Source: an uncultured Saprospiraceae bacterium
GTDB lineage: Bacteria; Bacteroidota; Bacteroidia; Chitinophagales; Saprospiraceae
Reading direction: 5' to 3'
DNA: 5,316 nucleotides
Assembly: GCA_937959375.1 (NCBI GenBank)
Contig: CALGLS010000423.1
Coordinates: 1-5,316 of the forward strand
In this document: piece after piece, positions 1 to 5,160 of the stretch
Layout: every line of letters begins with the position of its first letter
How positions within the stretch are numbered: the first letter of the stretch is position 1
The notes under the pieces: model-generated
The model's input: the letters and a program-made list of their open reading frames with translations, nothing else
Told to the model about the DNA's origin: nothing
The model's database searches: none
Translations under genes and position numbers: made by a program

Positions 1-350
1 AATTAATGCAGCATTTATGGAAGTTGGAGAAAGCTGTTATGAAAGACGTGATGGGGGAGTACCCAGATCCCAAGCCAGCTTCAACCACCATCGCTACATT
101 ACTAAAAAGAATGAAAGATAAAGGTTTTATAGATTATACGACGGTTGGTAAATCAAGAGAATACTTTCCATTGGTTGCAAAGTCAGATTATTTCTCCAGC
201 CATTTTCGAGCTTTGATCAATAAATTCTTTGGTAACTCAGCCGCAACCTTTGCTTCTTTTTTTACAAGAGCTACCGATTTGTCAACCGAAGAACTAGAAG
301 CTTTGCGCAAAGTAATCGATCAAGAAATTAAAAAGAAAAAAAATAAATAA
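1..350 (+). CDS. BlaI/MecI-family winged-helix transcriptional repressor (5' truncated by window edge)
   Basis: This is the C-terminal 115 or so residues of a BlaI/MecI/CopY-family repressor. In the family, an N-terminal winged helix binds operator DNA as a dimer and is inactivated by cleavage triggered by a BlaR1-type membrane protease. What is seen: counting from the Met codon at position 6, LWKLEKA (about 4-10) and PKPASTTIATLLKRMKDKGF (about 22-41) match the helix-turn-helix and recognition helix. GKSREYFPLV (about 48-57) matches the wing, and FFGNSAATFASFF (about 74-86) plus a charged helix match the dimerisation domain. The Met at position 6 is internal: the frame stays open to the window edge (Leu codon at 3-5), and the family normally has several residues before this motif. 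The poly-Lys tail ends at a TAA that shares its last base with the next ATG (TAATG), so the two genes are translationally coupled. The operator and promoter lie outside the window. Confidence 0.93.
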   Translation, partial: LMQHLWKLEKAVMKDVMGEYPDPKPASTTIATLLKRMKDKGFIDYTTVGKSREYFPLVAKSDYFSSHFRALINKFFGNSAATFASFFTRATDLSTEELEALRKVIDQEIKKKKNK

Positions 351-1579
351 TGGCTATATACCTCATCAAATCAGGACTTTGTTTGGCACTGGTATTGGGA
401 ACTTACCATTTGCTTTTTGAAGACAAAAAAATGCATCAGTTTAACCGCTGGTTCTTGCTATTCGGTTTAGCCTTTTCCTTTCTAGTGCCTTTGATGGAAA
501 CCAGTTTTTCTATTGACTTTTTTCATTTGCTAAACAGCTCAGAATTAACAACGAACAACATAGGTCTTGCAACAGAAGGAGTATCCTTAGCATCAGGCGA
601 AGCGAACCAGATTGTAACAACTAGCTCAGAGAGATCTCAATTTCCTGTTTTTCTGACAATTGCTTTTCTGATTTCCAGCTTAATGCTCATTCGGTTTTGC
701 TATAATATAACAACACTCTTTCGAAAGGCATTTTCTAATGAACAAATAGATTGTCAGGGAGCTAAACTGGTTTTGTTAAAAGAAAAAGTACTTCCACATA
801 CTTTTGGGAAATATATTTTTATAAATGAATCAGACTATCGGAATGGAAAAATAGAAGCGGAGTTATTTACACACGAGTTGACCCACGCGAGAGAGTGGCA
901 TTCATTAGACATTGTTCTCATCGAAGCATTACAGGTAGTATTTTGGATCAACCCACTTTTATATTTTTACAAAAGAGCCATCCAATTAAATCACGAATTC
1001 CTAGCCGATGACCAAGTTGTGAAATCCACTGAACGAGTACGTGACTACCAAGAGTTGCTCTTAGAAAAGGCGAGTTGCGCTAACGTATACCTAGCCAGTA
1101 ATATAAATTTTGCAGTAACCAAAAAACGTTTAACCATGATGACTAAAAATACTTCGCGTAGCATAACCACCCTTTTCGCTTTTGCTGCACTCCCATTATT
1201 TGCTTGTTTATTGGTTCTTTTTTCTTGTGGAAAAACGAATAAGTTAGAGGCAGATGAGGCTAATCAACTTACTGCGATAGAGAGAATTCCTGATACTTCC
1301 TCTATTCCTGCTTATGAATCTCTGCCAGTAATTGATATTTCACATCTGCTTGATGAAGATGAAGAATCTCTAATTAAATTCTTTATAGATCAAGTTGAGA
1401 ATGGTACAACTACTTTTCATCTTGAGAACGGGATCGAAATTGCAGGAGAAAAAGTATTGGAAATTATAATTAAAAAAAGTGATACGGGAGGTTTTTCATT
1501 TTCACCAAGACTAGGAAAAAAGAGTAACGTAGAGATTTACTTTCAAGGACTTGAAGGTAGAGTTGATTTGGGATTGTGA
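350..1579 (+). CDS. BlaR1-like M56-family membrane zinc metalloprotease, sensor partner of the BlaI-type repressor
   Basis: This 409-residue protein is an inner-membrane signal-transducing protease. In the BlaR1/MecR1 family, an outside stimulus activates a cytoplasm-facing gluzincin domain, which leads to cleavage of the cognate repressor. What is seen: membrane segments at about residues 2-22, 33-50, 98-118 and 273-292; the family motif LPHTFGKYIFIN (149-159); the zinc motif HELTH (175-179) followed by AREWHSLD; and the downstream acidic motif NHEFLADD (214-221), whose Glu216 is the likely third zinc ligand. The segment after the last membrane span is only about 115 residues. It is acidic and has none of the Ser-x-x-Lys or Lys-Thr-Gly motifs of a penicillin-binding sensor, so the signal sensed is unknown and need not be a beta-lactam. 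FSCG after the last span resembles a lipobox but is internal. The start is fixed by the TAATG overlap with the repressor gene. Confidence 0.93.
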   Translation: MAIYLIKSGLCLALVLGTYHLLFEDKKMHQFNRWFLLFGLAFSFLVPLMETSFSIDFFHLLNSSELTTNNIGLATEGVSLASGEANQIVTTSSERSQFPVFLTIAFLISSLMLIRFCYNITTLFRKAFSNEQIDCQGAKLVLLKEKVLPHTFGKYIFINESDYRNGKIEAELFTHELTHAREWHSLDIVLIEALQVVFWINPLLYFYKRAIQLNHEFLADDQVVKSTERVRDYQELLLEKASCANVYLASNINFAVTKKRLTMMTKNTSRSITTLFAFAALPLFACLLVLFSCGKTNKLEADEANQLTAIERIPDTSSIPAYESLPVIDISHLLDEDEESLIKFFIDQVENGTTTFHLENGIEIAGEKVLEIIIKKSDTGGFSFSPRLGKKSNVEIYFQGLEGRVDLGL

Positions 1580-1602
1580 AAATTGAGGGCTTATTAAGTA
1601 TC

Positions 1603-1644
1603 TAAGGGCAGCGGCAGCTCCGTCGCATAGTCACCCTTATTTTT
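1603..1644 (+). terminator. Candidate rho-independent terminator after the BlaI/BlaR1-like operon
   Basis: TAAGGG (1603-1608) is perfectly complementary to CCCTTA (1634-1639), and TTTTT follows directly (1640-1644). The 25-nt interior is GC-rich and can form a small inner stem, CGG/CCG (1612-1614 with 1620-1622). It lies 24 nt after the stop codon of the protease gene. The long interior makes it an imperfect example, so confidence is moderate. Confidence 0.45.
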
Positions 1645-1651
1645 AAATTTG
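1644..1651 (+). promoter_or_regulatory. Possible Bacteroidota -7 promoter element (TAnnTTTG) for the thioredoxin lipoprotein gene
   Basis: TAAATTTG matches the Bacteroidota consensus TAnnTTTG exactly. It ends 14 nt before the ATG at 1666, which would give a very short A-rich leader (GAAAAAAACAACAAC). No clear TTG-type -33 element is seen at the usual distance upstream, and the match overlaps the T-run of the proposed terminator. In AT-rich DNA such a match can arise by chance. Confidence 0.3.
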
Positions 1652-1665
1652 AAAAAAACAACAAC

Positions 1666-2832
1666 ATGAAATTATTTCTAATGCTATTGCTATGCCTATC
1701 ATCTTTGATGTCTTGCTCTCAATCTAATGAAGAGATACTTCTAAAAGTTTCGAATAAAATATCAAGTATTGAATCGGTACAATATGACTCTAGAATGGAG
1801 GCTATGGAAGGAGGACAATTGTTATTTGATGATACGACCTCTATTGCCTTTGATTTTAGAAATGCAGTTCCAAATGAGATTAAATATTATTTTCATTCTG
1901 AGCTTGGGGAACTTATATTCAATGGAAAAGAAACATTTCAATCAAATGCTTCCGAGAAGGTCATAGCTACGAGCGATGACAATAGTCCTGATTACGTAAA
2001 TAATCCTCTAGTGCATACTTTAAAACCTCTGAGGCAAATTTTACCAATCTTAATTCAAGATAATGAAGTCAAGATTGAAAGAGAAAGAGATACGCTGATC
2101 AATGGGACAGCATATTTTAACTTCAGTTTTCTACTAAATAAAAAATACATAGATTGGATCAAACTTGAGTTCGTAGATTGGGAAATAGATTCCAAGCATT
2201 TTTTATTCGTTGACAAACAGGATTATTTGCCATTTAAAATTATTAGTCCAAACGGAAAAAACGGTTCAATGAGTAGAACATTTGAAAACATAGAATTGGA
2301 CTACGAATTTCCAAAAGATCTTTGGAATGGAGAAAGTCTTCCAAAAGATTTTGCAGTATTTACTTTAAAAGAATACTTTGAAAGCCTTAAAAATAAGATG
2401 TTGGATTATGTGGGGAAGATGGTAACGGATTGGGAATTGCCATTAATCGCTAATGATTCCAACATAAACCCATCTCAACTAAAAGGAAAAGTTGTCTTAT
2501 TAGAGTTTTGGTTTAAAAACTGTGGGGGCTGTAAAGGAGCAATACCTAGTCTTAATAAAATCAATACGAAGTTTAAAAATGACAATTTTGAAATGTATGG
2601 AATTGAATTCCTTGAGCGACAGTCAAAGGAGATTTTACAGAAGTATATAAAAGAACAAGACATTCAATTTCCAATTTTATATAAAGGCAAAACTGTAGCT
2701 TCTAAGTATGGAATTACAGGAGGGCCTACCTTCATGGTTTTAGATAAGACCGGAAAAATCATACACCTGAAAAGTGGTTATTCTGAAGATCACATAAATG
2801 AAATTAGTGGAATTATTGAAAGGAATTTGTAG
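1666..2832 (+). CDS. Two-domain lipoprotein with C-terminal TlpA-like thioredoxin domain (CGGC)
   Basis: This 388-residue protein is probably a lipid-anchored thiol-disulfide oxidoreductase of the cell envelope. What is seen: a short signal peptide ending in the lipobox LMSC, with Cys17 as the lipidated residue. Residues about 20-245 form a domain without a recognised motif, rich in predicted beta strands, possibly of the LolA/RseB-like lipoprotein fold (a guess from pattern only). Residues about 250-388 are a TlpA/AhpC-TSA-type thioredoxin domain: the strand VVLLEFWF, active site NCGGCKG with Cys286 and Cys289, and the cis-proline loop GGPTF with Pro354, then VLDKTGKI. The active site lacks the usual Trp before the first Cys and the Pro before the second. 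The ATG at 1666 is chosen because it opens directly into the signal peptide. The gene follows the BlaR1-like gene on the same strand after 86 nt holding terminator-like and promoter-like sequence, so co-transcription is uncertain. The substrate is unknown. Confidence 0.9.
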   Translation: MKLFLMLLLCLSSLMSCSQSNEEILLKVSNKISSIESVQYDSRMEAMEGGQLLFDDTTSIAFDFRNAVPNEIKYYFHSELGELIFNGKETFQSNASEKVIATSDDNSPDYVNNPLVHTLKPLRQILPILIQDNEVKIERERDTLINGTAYFNFSFLLNKKYIDWIKLEFVDWEIDSKHFLFVDKQDYLPFKIISPNGKNGSMSRTFENIELDYEFPKDLWNGESLPKDFAVFTLKEYFESLKNKMLDYVGKMVTDWELPLIANDSNINPSQLKGKVVLLEFWFKNCGGCKGAIPSLNKINTKFKNDNFEMYGIEFLERQSKEILQKYIKEQDIQFPILYKGKTVASKYGITGGPTFMVLDKTGKIIHLKSGYSEDHINEISGIIERNL

Positions 2833-2895
2833 AAAACAATAGTTCATGTAAATTTCGTCACTTTTGAGTACAACTCCTTCTTCCGTAATTTTATC
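2833..2895 (+). repeat. 63-nt direct repeat, copy A
   Basis: It starts at the base after the lipoprotein gene's TAG stop. Copy A aligns without gaps to 3292-3354, with about 53 of 63 positions identical by eye. It includes two exact blocks, AAAACAATAGTTCAT and CGTCACTTTTGAGTAC. The hexamer AGGAAT lies just upstream of both copies (2821-2826 and 3281-3286), although the two flanks differ by one base in length. Confidence 0.85.
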
Positions 2896-2942
2896 CTGCC
2901 TGCGGCTACCGTGTATACTTAAATCGTGACTCAACAAACGCG

Positions 2943-2964
2943 GGTGTCGCACCTAAAGGCGCTT
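2943..2964 (+). repeat. Inverted-repeat motif, copy 1 (left outer arm)
   Basis: It carries the core CGCACCTAAAGGCGCTT preceded by GGTGT. It is complementary to copy 4 at 21 of 22 positions. GGTG-TCG-CACC at its outer end is itself a small palindrome. Confidence 0.85.
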
Positions 2965-2993
2965 AACTTCCTTTTATTCCCGATTTTATAAAT

Positions 2994-3014
2994 GTGTCGC
3001 ACCTAAAGGCGCTT
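2994..3014 (+). repeat. Inverted-repeat motif, copy 2 (left inner arm)
   Basis: All 21 bases are identical to 2944-2964 of copy 1, in the same orientation, with starts exactly 50 nt apart. Confidence 0.85.
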
Positions 3015-3077
3015 TTCATACTTGATATATTTCTACTTATTCAGCTCTTTTAGTGCTAAGTGGTTTCATTTGGTAAA

Positions 3078-3101
3078 CGTTGTACATACGATGTTATAAC
3101 G
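3078..3101. repeat. Central imperfect palindrome of the foldback element
   Basis: CGTTGTA (3078-3084) and TATAACG (3095-3101) are complementary at 6 of 7 positions around a 10-nt centre. The midpoint coincides within about 2 nt with that of the outer and inner inverted repeats. Taken alone it could be chance; the shared symmetry axis is what makes it notable. Confidence 0.4.
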
Positions 3102-3166
3102 AAATAAAATGATCTAGTACTACGCTTTTTTGTAATTACTTAGGTGGAGTACATTAAATCGAGAGA

Positions 3167-3184
3167 AAGCGCCTTTAGGTGCGA
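3167..3184 (-). repeat. Inverted-repeat motif, copy 3 (right inner arm)
   Basis: AAGCGCCTTTAGGTGCGA is the exact reverse complement of 18 bases of copies 1 and 2. The last three bases of the motif have diverged (AAT in place of CAC). Confidence 0.85.
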
Positions 3185-3218
3185 AATGTTTGTAACAATA
3201 TTAAACGCAGAGTTATTC

Positions 3219-3240
3219 AAGCGCCTTTAGGTGCGGCACC
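3219..3240 (-). repeat. Inverted-repeat motif, copy 4 (right outer arm)
   Basis: It is the reverse complement of copy 1 with one change, which turns the outer end into the perfect palindrome GGTGC-G-GCACC (3230-3240). It starts 52 nt after copy 3, close to the 50-nt spacing of copies 1 and 2. Confidence 0.85.
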
Positions 3241-3258
3241 GTCACTTGTCTCATTTTA

Positions 3259-3396
3259 CTTGATGTAGCATCTTTTTATTAGGAATACCTTAAAACAATA
3301 GTTCATACCATTTTCGTCACTTTTGAGTACGACTCCTACTCCCTCAATTTTACCAGACCATAATTTCTTAGAATTATTACTAGTGAAGAAAAGTAA
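3259..3396 (-). pseudogene. Possible degraded minus-strand ORF spanning direct repeat B
   Basis: The minus strand is open for 46 codons between two TAA stops, with no start codon near the upstream end. It reads through direct repeat B and gives the segment KIEGVGVVLKSDENGMNYCF. The corresponding minus frame of repeat A is also open and gives KITEEGVVLKSDEIYMNYCF, so GVVLKSDE and MNYCF are shared. This may be a remnant of a repeated protein-coding segment, or only the translation of a DNA-level repeat: most differences change the amino acid and just one is synonymous. No family is recognised. Confidence 0.2.
3292..3354 (+). repeat. 63-nt direct repeat, copy B
   Basis: It aligns without gaps to 2833-2895, starting 459 nt further on. 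Mismatches cluster at four positions after TTCAT and in the CT-rich 3' third. No intact gene precedes copy B, unlike copy A, which abuts a stop codon. Confidence 0.85.
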
Positions 3397-3425
3397 TTAA
3401 GCAGAAACTTTCTACCTTGTAGGCA

Positions 3426-4232
3426 ATGATAAAAGCACAATGCACAGGATTTATAAATACGCCACCTCTTTGGGAGAACAAACAATTCGATGTTCAACAA
3501 TTTGAATTTCCGACTTTAGAGCTACATACCTTTTATCCCAAAGCTATTCCACAAAACCTCCGCTTAGGACATCAAATGGAATATGTCTTTAAACAACTCA
3601 TAGAATATTCAGAAGCCTATGAAATAGTCTTGTACAATCTTCAAATCAATCAAGCAGAAAAGACACTCGGAGAAATTGATTTCATTCTAAAAGATAAAAC
3701 AAAAGACAAATTAATTCATGTAGAACTAACCTATAAATTCTACATCATTGATCCTGAAATTCCAGACCCCATTCGCAGTTTAATTGGTCCCAATAGACGC
3801 GATAGTTTTTTCGAAAAAATAGAAAAGATAAAAAACAGACAATTTCCATTACTACATTCTGAGGCAGGAGCGAAAGCATTGCATGACAACAATATTGATC
3901 ATTCGAAACTGGAACACCATTGTTGTTTTAAAGCCCAGTTGTTTCAGCCTTTTGGCAAAAGCCCTATTGATATTGGAACCTTAAATAAAGATTGCGTGGT
4001 AGGCTATTGGTTGCGCTTTGATGACCTCAATAAACCAGCGTTTGTAAACGCTACTTTCTATATGCCTACTAAATCAGAATGGGGCATCGAGCCAACAGAC
4101 CAATTACCTTGGAAATCACATAAAGAGACCATGGTCGATATTAGTGAGCAGTTGAAACAAAAGAGAGCTCCTATGATTTGGTTGAAAAAATCGAATAGTG
4201 ATTTTGAAAAACTATTTGTGGTTTGGTGGTAG
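3426..4232 (+). CDS. DUF1853-family-like protein with PD-(D/E)XK-type residues
   Basis: This 268-residue protein has no signal peptide or membrane span, so it is probably cytoplasmic. Recognition rests on the pattern typical of DUF1853 (COG3782) proteins: LGHQMEYVF (47-55), GEIDFILKD (82-90), then VELTYKFYI (99-107), GPNRRDSFFEKIEKI (121-135) and a C-terminal W-x-L-x-K-type segment (MIWLKK, 250-255). A possible nuclease-like triad can be drawn: Glu52, Asp85, then Glu100 and Lys104 on the same face of a strand. The spacing Glu-x-x-x-Lys is not the textbook ExK, so activity is inference only. The family has no established biochemical role that I can state. The ATG at 3426 follows a 590-nt repeat region and gives the expected length; no obvious ribosome-binding site is seen. 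Its downstream neighbour is convergent, so it appears to be transcribed alone. Confidence 0.75.
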   Translation: MIKAQCTGFINTPPLWENKQFDVQQFEFPTLELHTFYPKAIPQNLRLGHQMEYVFKQLIEYSEAYEIVLYNLQINQAEKTLGEIDFILKDKTKDKLIHVELTYKFYIIDPEIPDPIRSLIGPNRRDSFFEKIEKIKNRQFPLLHSEAGAKALHDNNIDHSKLEHHCCFKAQLFQPFGKSPIDIGTLNKDCVVGYWLRFDDLNKPAFVNATFYMPTKSEWGIEPTDQLPWKSHKETMVDISEQLKQKRAPMIWLKKSNSDFEKLFVVWW

Positions 4233-4244
4233 GGGGTGAGGAGT

Positions 4245-4384
4245 AAGGTTTGAAGTATTGAAGGTTTGAAGGAAAGAAGGATTGAAGGTTTGAAGGGCAC
4301 GTGAGATGCGAAGTTTATCTGGTGCTAAACAGACTCGCGATCGTGCGTCCTTCAAATCTTACCTCCTTCAAACCTTCAAACCTT
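4245..4384. terminator. Long hairpin of inverted AAGGTTTGAAGG repeats between convergent genes, probable bidirectional terminator
   Basis: Left-arm copies of AAGGTTTGAAG(G) start at 4245, 4261 and 4285. Reverse-complement copies lie at 4349-4360 (one mismatch), 4365-4376 and 4373-4384 (the last two overlap). The innermost pair (4285-4296 with 4349-4360) is extended by GCACG/CGTGC (4297-4301 with 4342-4346, GT bulge) and GCGA/TCGC (4308-4311 with 4335-4338), giving one long hairpin. The element fills the 167-nt gap between two converging genes, and CCTTTTT at 4394-4400 follows the right arm. The arms are tandem-like purine/pyrimidine tracts, which may also expand by slippage. Confidence 0.65.
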
Positions 4385-4399
4385 TTCAACAAACCTTTT

Positions 4400-4987
4400 T
4401 CAATAAGATGAAAAGTAAGTCTTTAAAGTCACGCCAAGTTTTCCGATATCTCGGGTATTGTAAAAGATAGAATGGATGCGTTTGTCTGGGGTGATTAATA
4501 AGAACTTTGGCTCTTGATCAAACTTACCTTTACTAAAAGTTTCTTGGTCGTATTTTGTTGCGTCATCATAAACCGTTGACCAATTGAGTTTGTTGTCTTT
4601 GATGAATTTGCGAAGCTGATTGATATGCTCATCAGTGGTGATACTAAGTATATTAATGTTGTAGCGCTTATAAAAAGATTTTAGCGCTGTTTTGTTACTT
4701 GTACATTGCGAACATTTAAGTGAGGTAAACTCAATAATCAAGGGTTTGTCTAGCAAACTATACAGATCGAATTGTTTTGTGTATACATCATTGAACATCA
4801 GATTTGGCACCAGATTACCTTGACTCCAACCGGTAGTTTCACCTTTGGGGGTCAATTCATCTTGGCTGATATTAGGTTTTGTGTTGGCTGATTGGGCTGC
4901 TAAACTTATGCTTATCGCAAAGAATAGGCAGAGAATAAACGTTCCCCGTTGGAGGGAAAATTTAGCAAAAGCGCGCTTACTTTTCAT
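4400..4987 (-). CDS. Secreted thioredoxin-like (TlpA/AhpC-TSA-type) protein with CSQC motif
   Basis: This 195-residue protein is probably an exported thiol-disulfide oxidoreductase in the periplasm. What is seen: a basic N-terminus and a hydrophobic stretch (about 16-31) ending LAAQSA, consistent with signal peptidase I cleavage after about residue 31 or 34. A linker is followed by a thioredoxin fold: GNLVPNLMFNDV (57-68), strand PLIIEFTSLKCSQC with Cys92 and Cys95, ILSITTDE (113-120), and the cis-proline segment EPKFLLITPDKR with Pro160. As in the lipoprotein at 1666-2832, the active site lacks Pro between the cysteines and Trp before them. The ATG at 4987 opens directly into the signal peptide. 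It is convergent with the DUF1853-like gene and divergent from the lipoprotein gene at 5161. The substrate is unknown; a reductase or redox-sensing role is equally possible. Confidence 0.88.
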   Translation of the reverse strand: MKSKRAFAKFSLQRGTFILCLFFAISISLAAQSANTKPNISQDELTPKGETTGWSQGNLVPNLMFNDVYTKQFDLYSLLDKPLIIEFTSLKCSQCTSNKTALKSFYKRYNINILSITTDEHINQLRKFIKDNKLNWSTVYDDATKYDQETFSKGKFDQEPKFLLITPDKRIHSIFYNTRDIGKLGVTLKTYFSSY

Positions 4988-5041
4988 GGTAATGTGTTTT
5001 TGGTCAAAAAAAATTCTTAGACCTTTAAACGAAAGAGAAAC

Positions 5042-5063
5042 CCGCTTATTATTAATCGAGCGG
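5042..5063. repeat. Short imperfect inverted repeat in the divergent intergenic region
   Basis: CCGCT (5042-5046) and AGCGG (5059-5063) are complementary around a 12-nt AT-rich centre. It lies 55 nt upstream of the start of the thioredoxin-like gene and about 100 nt upstream of the lipoprotein gene. It could be a regulator site or a small leader hairpin of the minus-strand transcript. Confidence 0.3.
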
Positions 5064-5107
5064 AACTTATTGTATTTAACAACTTATGACTAAATTCCGT
5101 CATTAAA

Positions 5108-5121
5108 CGAATAAATATTCG
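5108..5121. promoter_or_regulatory. 14-nt perfect palindrome, possible operator
   Basis: CGAATA-AA-TATTCG is an exact inverted repeat 39 nt upstream of the ATG at 5161, in the divergent promoter region (4988-5160). The rest of this 173-nt gap is AT-rich. TTGATTTG (5140-5147) is one base off the TAnnTTTG -7 consensus, 13 nt before the start, and no matching -33 element is seen. Confidence 0.3.
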
Positions 5122-5160
5122 AACGTGACCATTTACTTCTTGATTTGAATCCTGATAAAA

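Larger units (their letters stand above)
2943..3240. repeat. 298-nt near-symmetric foldback element (nested inverted repeats), MITE-like or dispersed palindromic unit
   Basis: The ends are 22-bp inverted repeats (2943-2964 and 3219-3240), 21 of 22 bases complementary. A second nested pair of the same motif lies inside (2994-3014 and 3167-3184), and an imperfect palindrome sits at the centre (3078-3101). The midpoints of the three pairs are 3091.5, about 3090.5 and 3089.5, so the unit is close to mirror-symmetric. TAGTGCTA (3051-3058) and TAGTACTA (3115-3122) are another roughly opposed pair. No target-site duplication is visible and there is no transposase gene, so 'MITE' is only one reading; a BIME-like repeat cluster or a structured transcript are others. 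Confidence 0.7.
2833..3425. other. 593-nt gene-free intergenic region packed with direct and inverted repeats
   Basis: No ORF with a plausible start and family resemblance is seen on either strand. The region holds two 63-nt direct repeats at its outer parts (2833-2895, 3292-3354) and, between them, a foldback structure made of four copies of one motif (2943-3240). The last 70 nt lead into the DUF1853-like gene. TACCTTG (3414-3420) only weakly resembles a -7 element, so no promoter is assigned for that gene. No tRNA or rRNA-like sequence was recognised. Confidence 0.7.

Noticed and set aside
6..8. ATG at position 6 as the true start of the repressor gene
   Set aside because: The frame remains open upstream, and the motif around LWKLEKA lies several residues inside BlaI-family proteins, so this Met is internal.
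1223..1234. Lipobox-like FSCG in the BlaR1-like protein
   Set aside because: It lies at residues 291-294, after an internal membrane span, not at an N-terminal signal peptide.
1..1579. Beta-lactam resistance operon
   Set aside because: The BlaI/BlaR1-like pair has no penicillin-binding sensor domain and no beta-lactamase or PBP2a gene is in the window, so resistance cannot be claimed.
2475..2663. Minus-strand open frame inside the thioredoxin lipoprotein gene
   Set aside because: It lies entirely opposite a well-supported coding region and has no family resemblance.
2944..3239. CRISPR-like array (21-bp repeats with about 29-34 nt spacers)
   Set aside because: There are only two copies per orientation, the two pairs face each other, the repeat is short and there are no cas genes. 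The mirror symmetry fits a foldback element better.
2833..3354. Integron-type gene cassette or phage att sites at the direct repeats
   Set aside because: There is no integrase, no attC-like paired core sites and no cassette ORF between the repeats; about 16% divergence also argues against active site-specific recombination sites.
4058..4300. Minus-strand 80-codon open frame with repeated PFKPSIL
   Set aside because: The repeats are the translation of the AAGGTTTGAAGG iterations, and the rest is opposite the DUF1853-like gene.
4845..5093. Plus-strand 82-codon open frame over the divergent promoter region
   Set aside because: More than half is antisense to the signal-peptide part of the thioredoxin-like gene; no recognisable domain or plausible translation signals.
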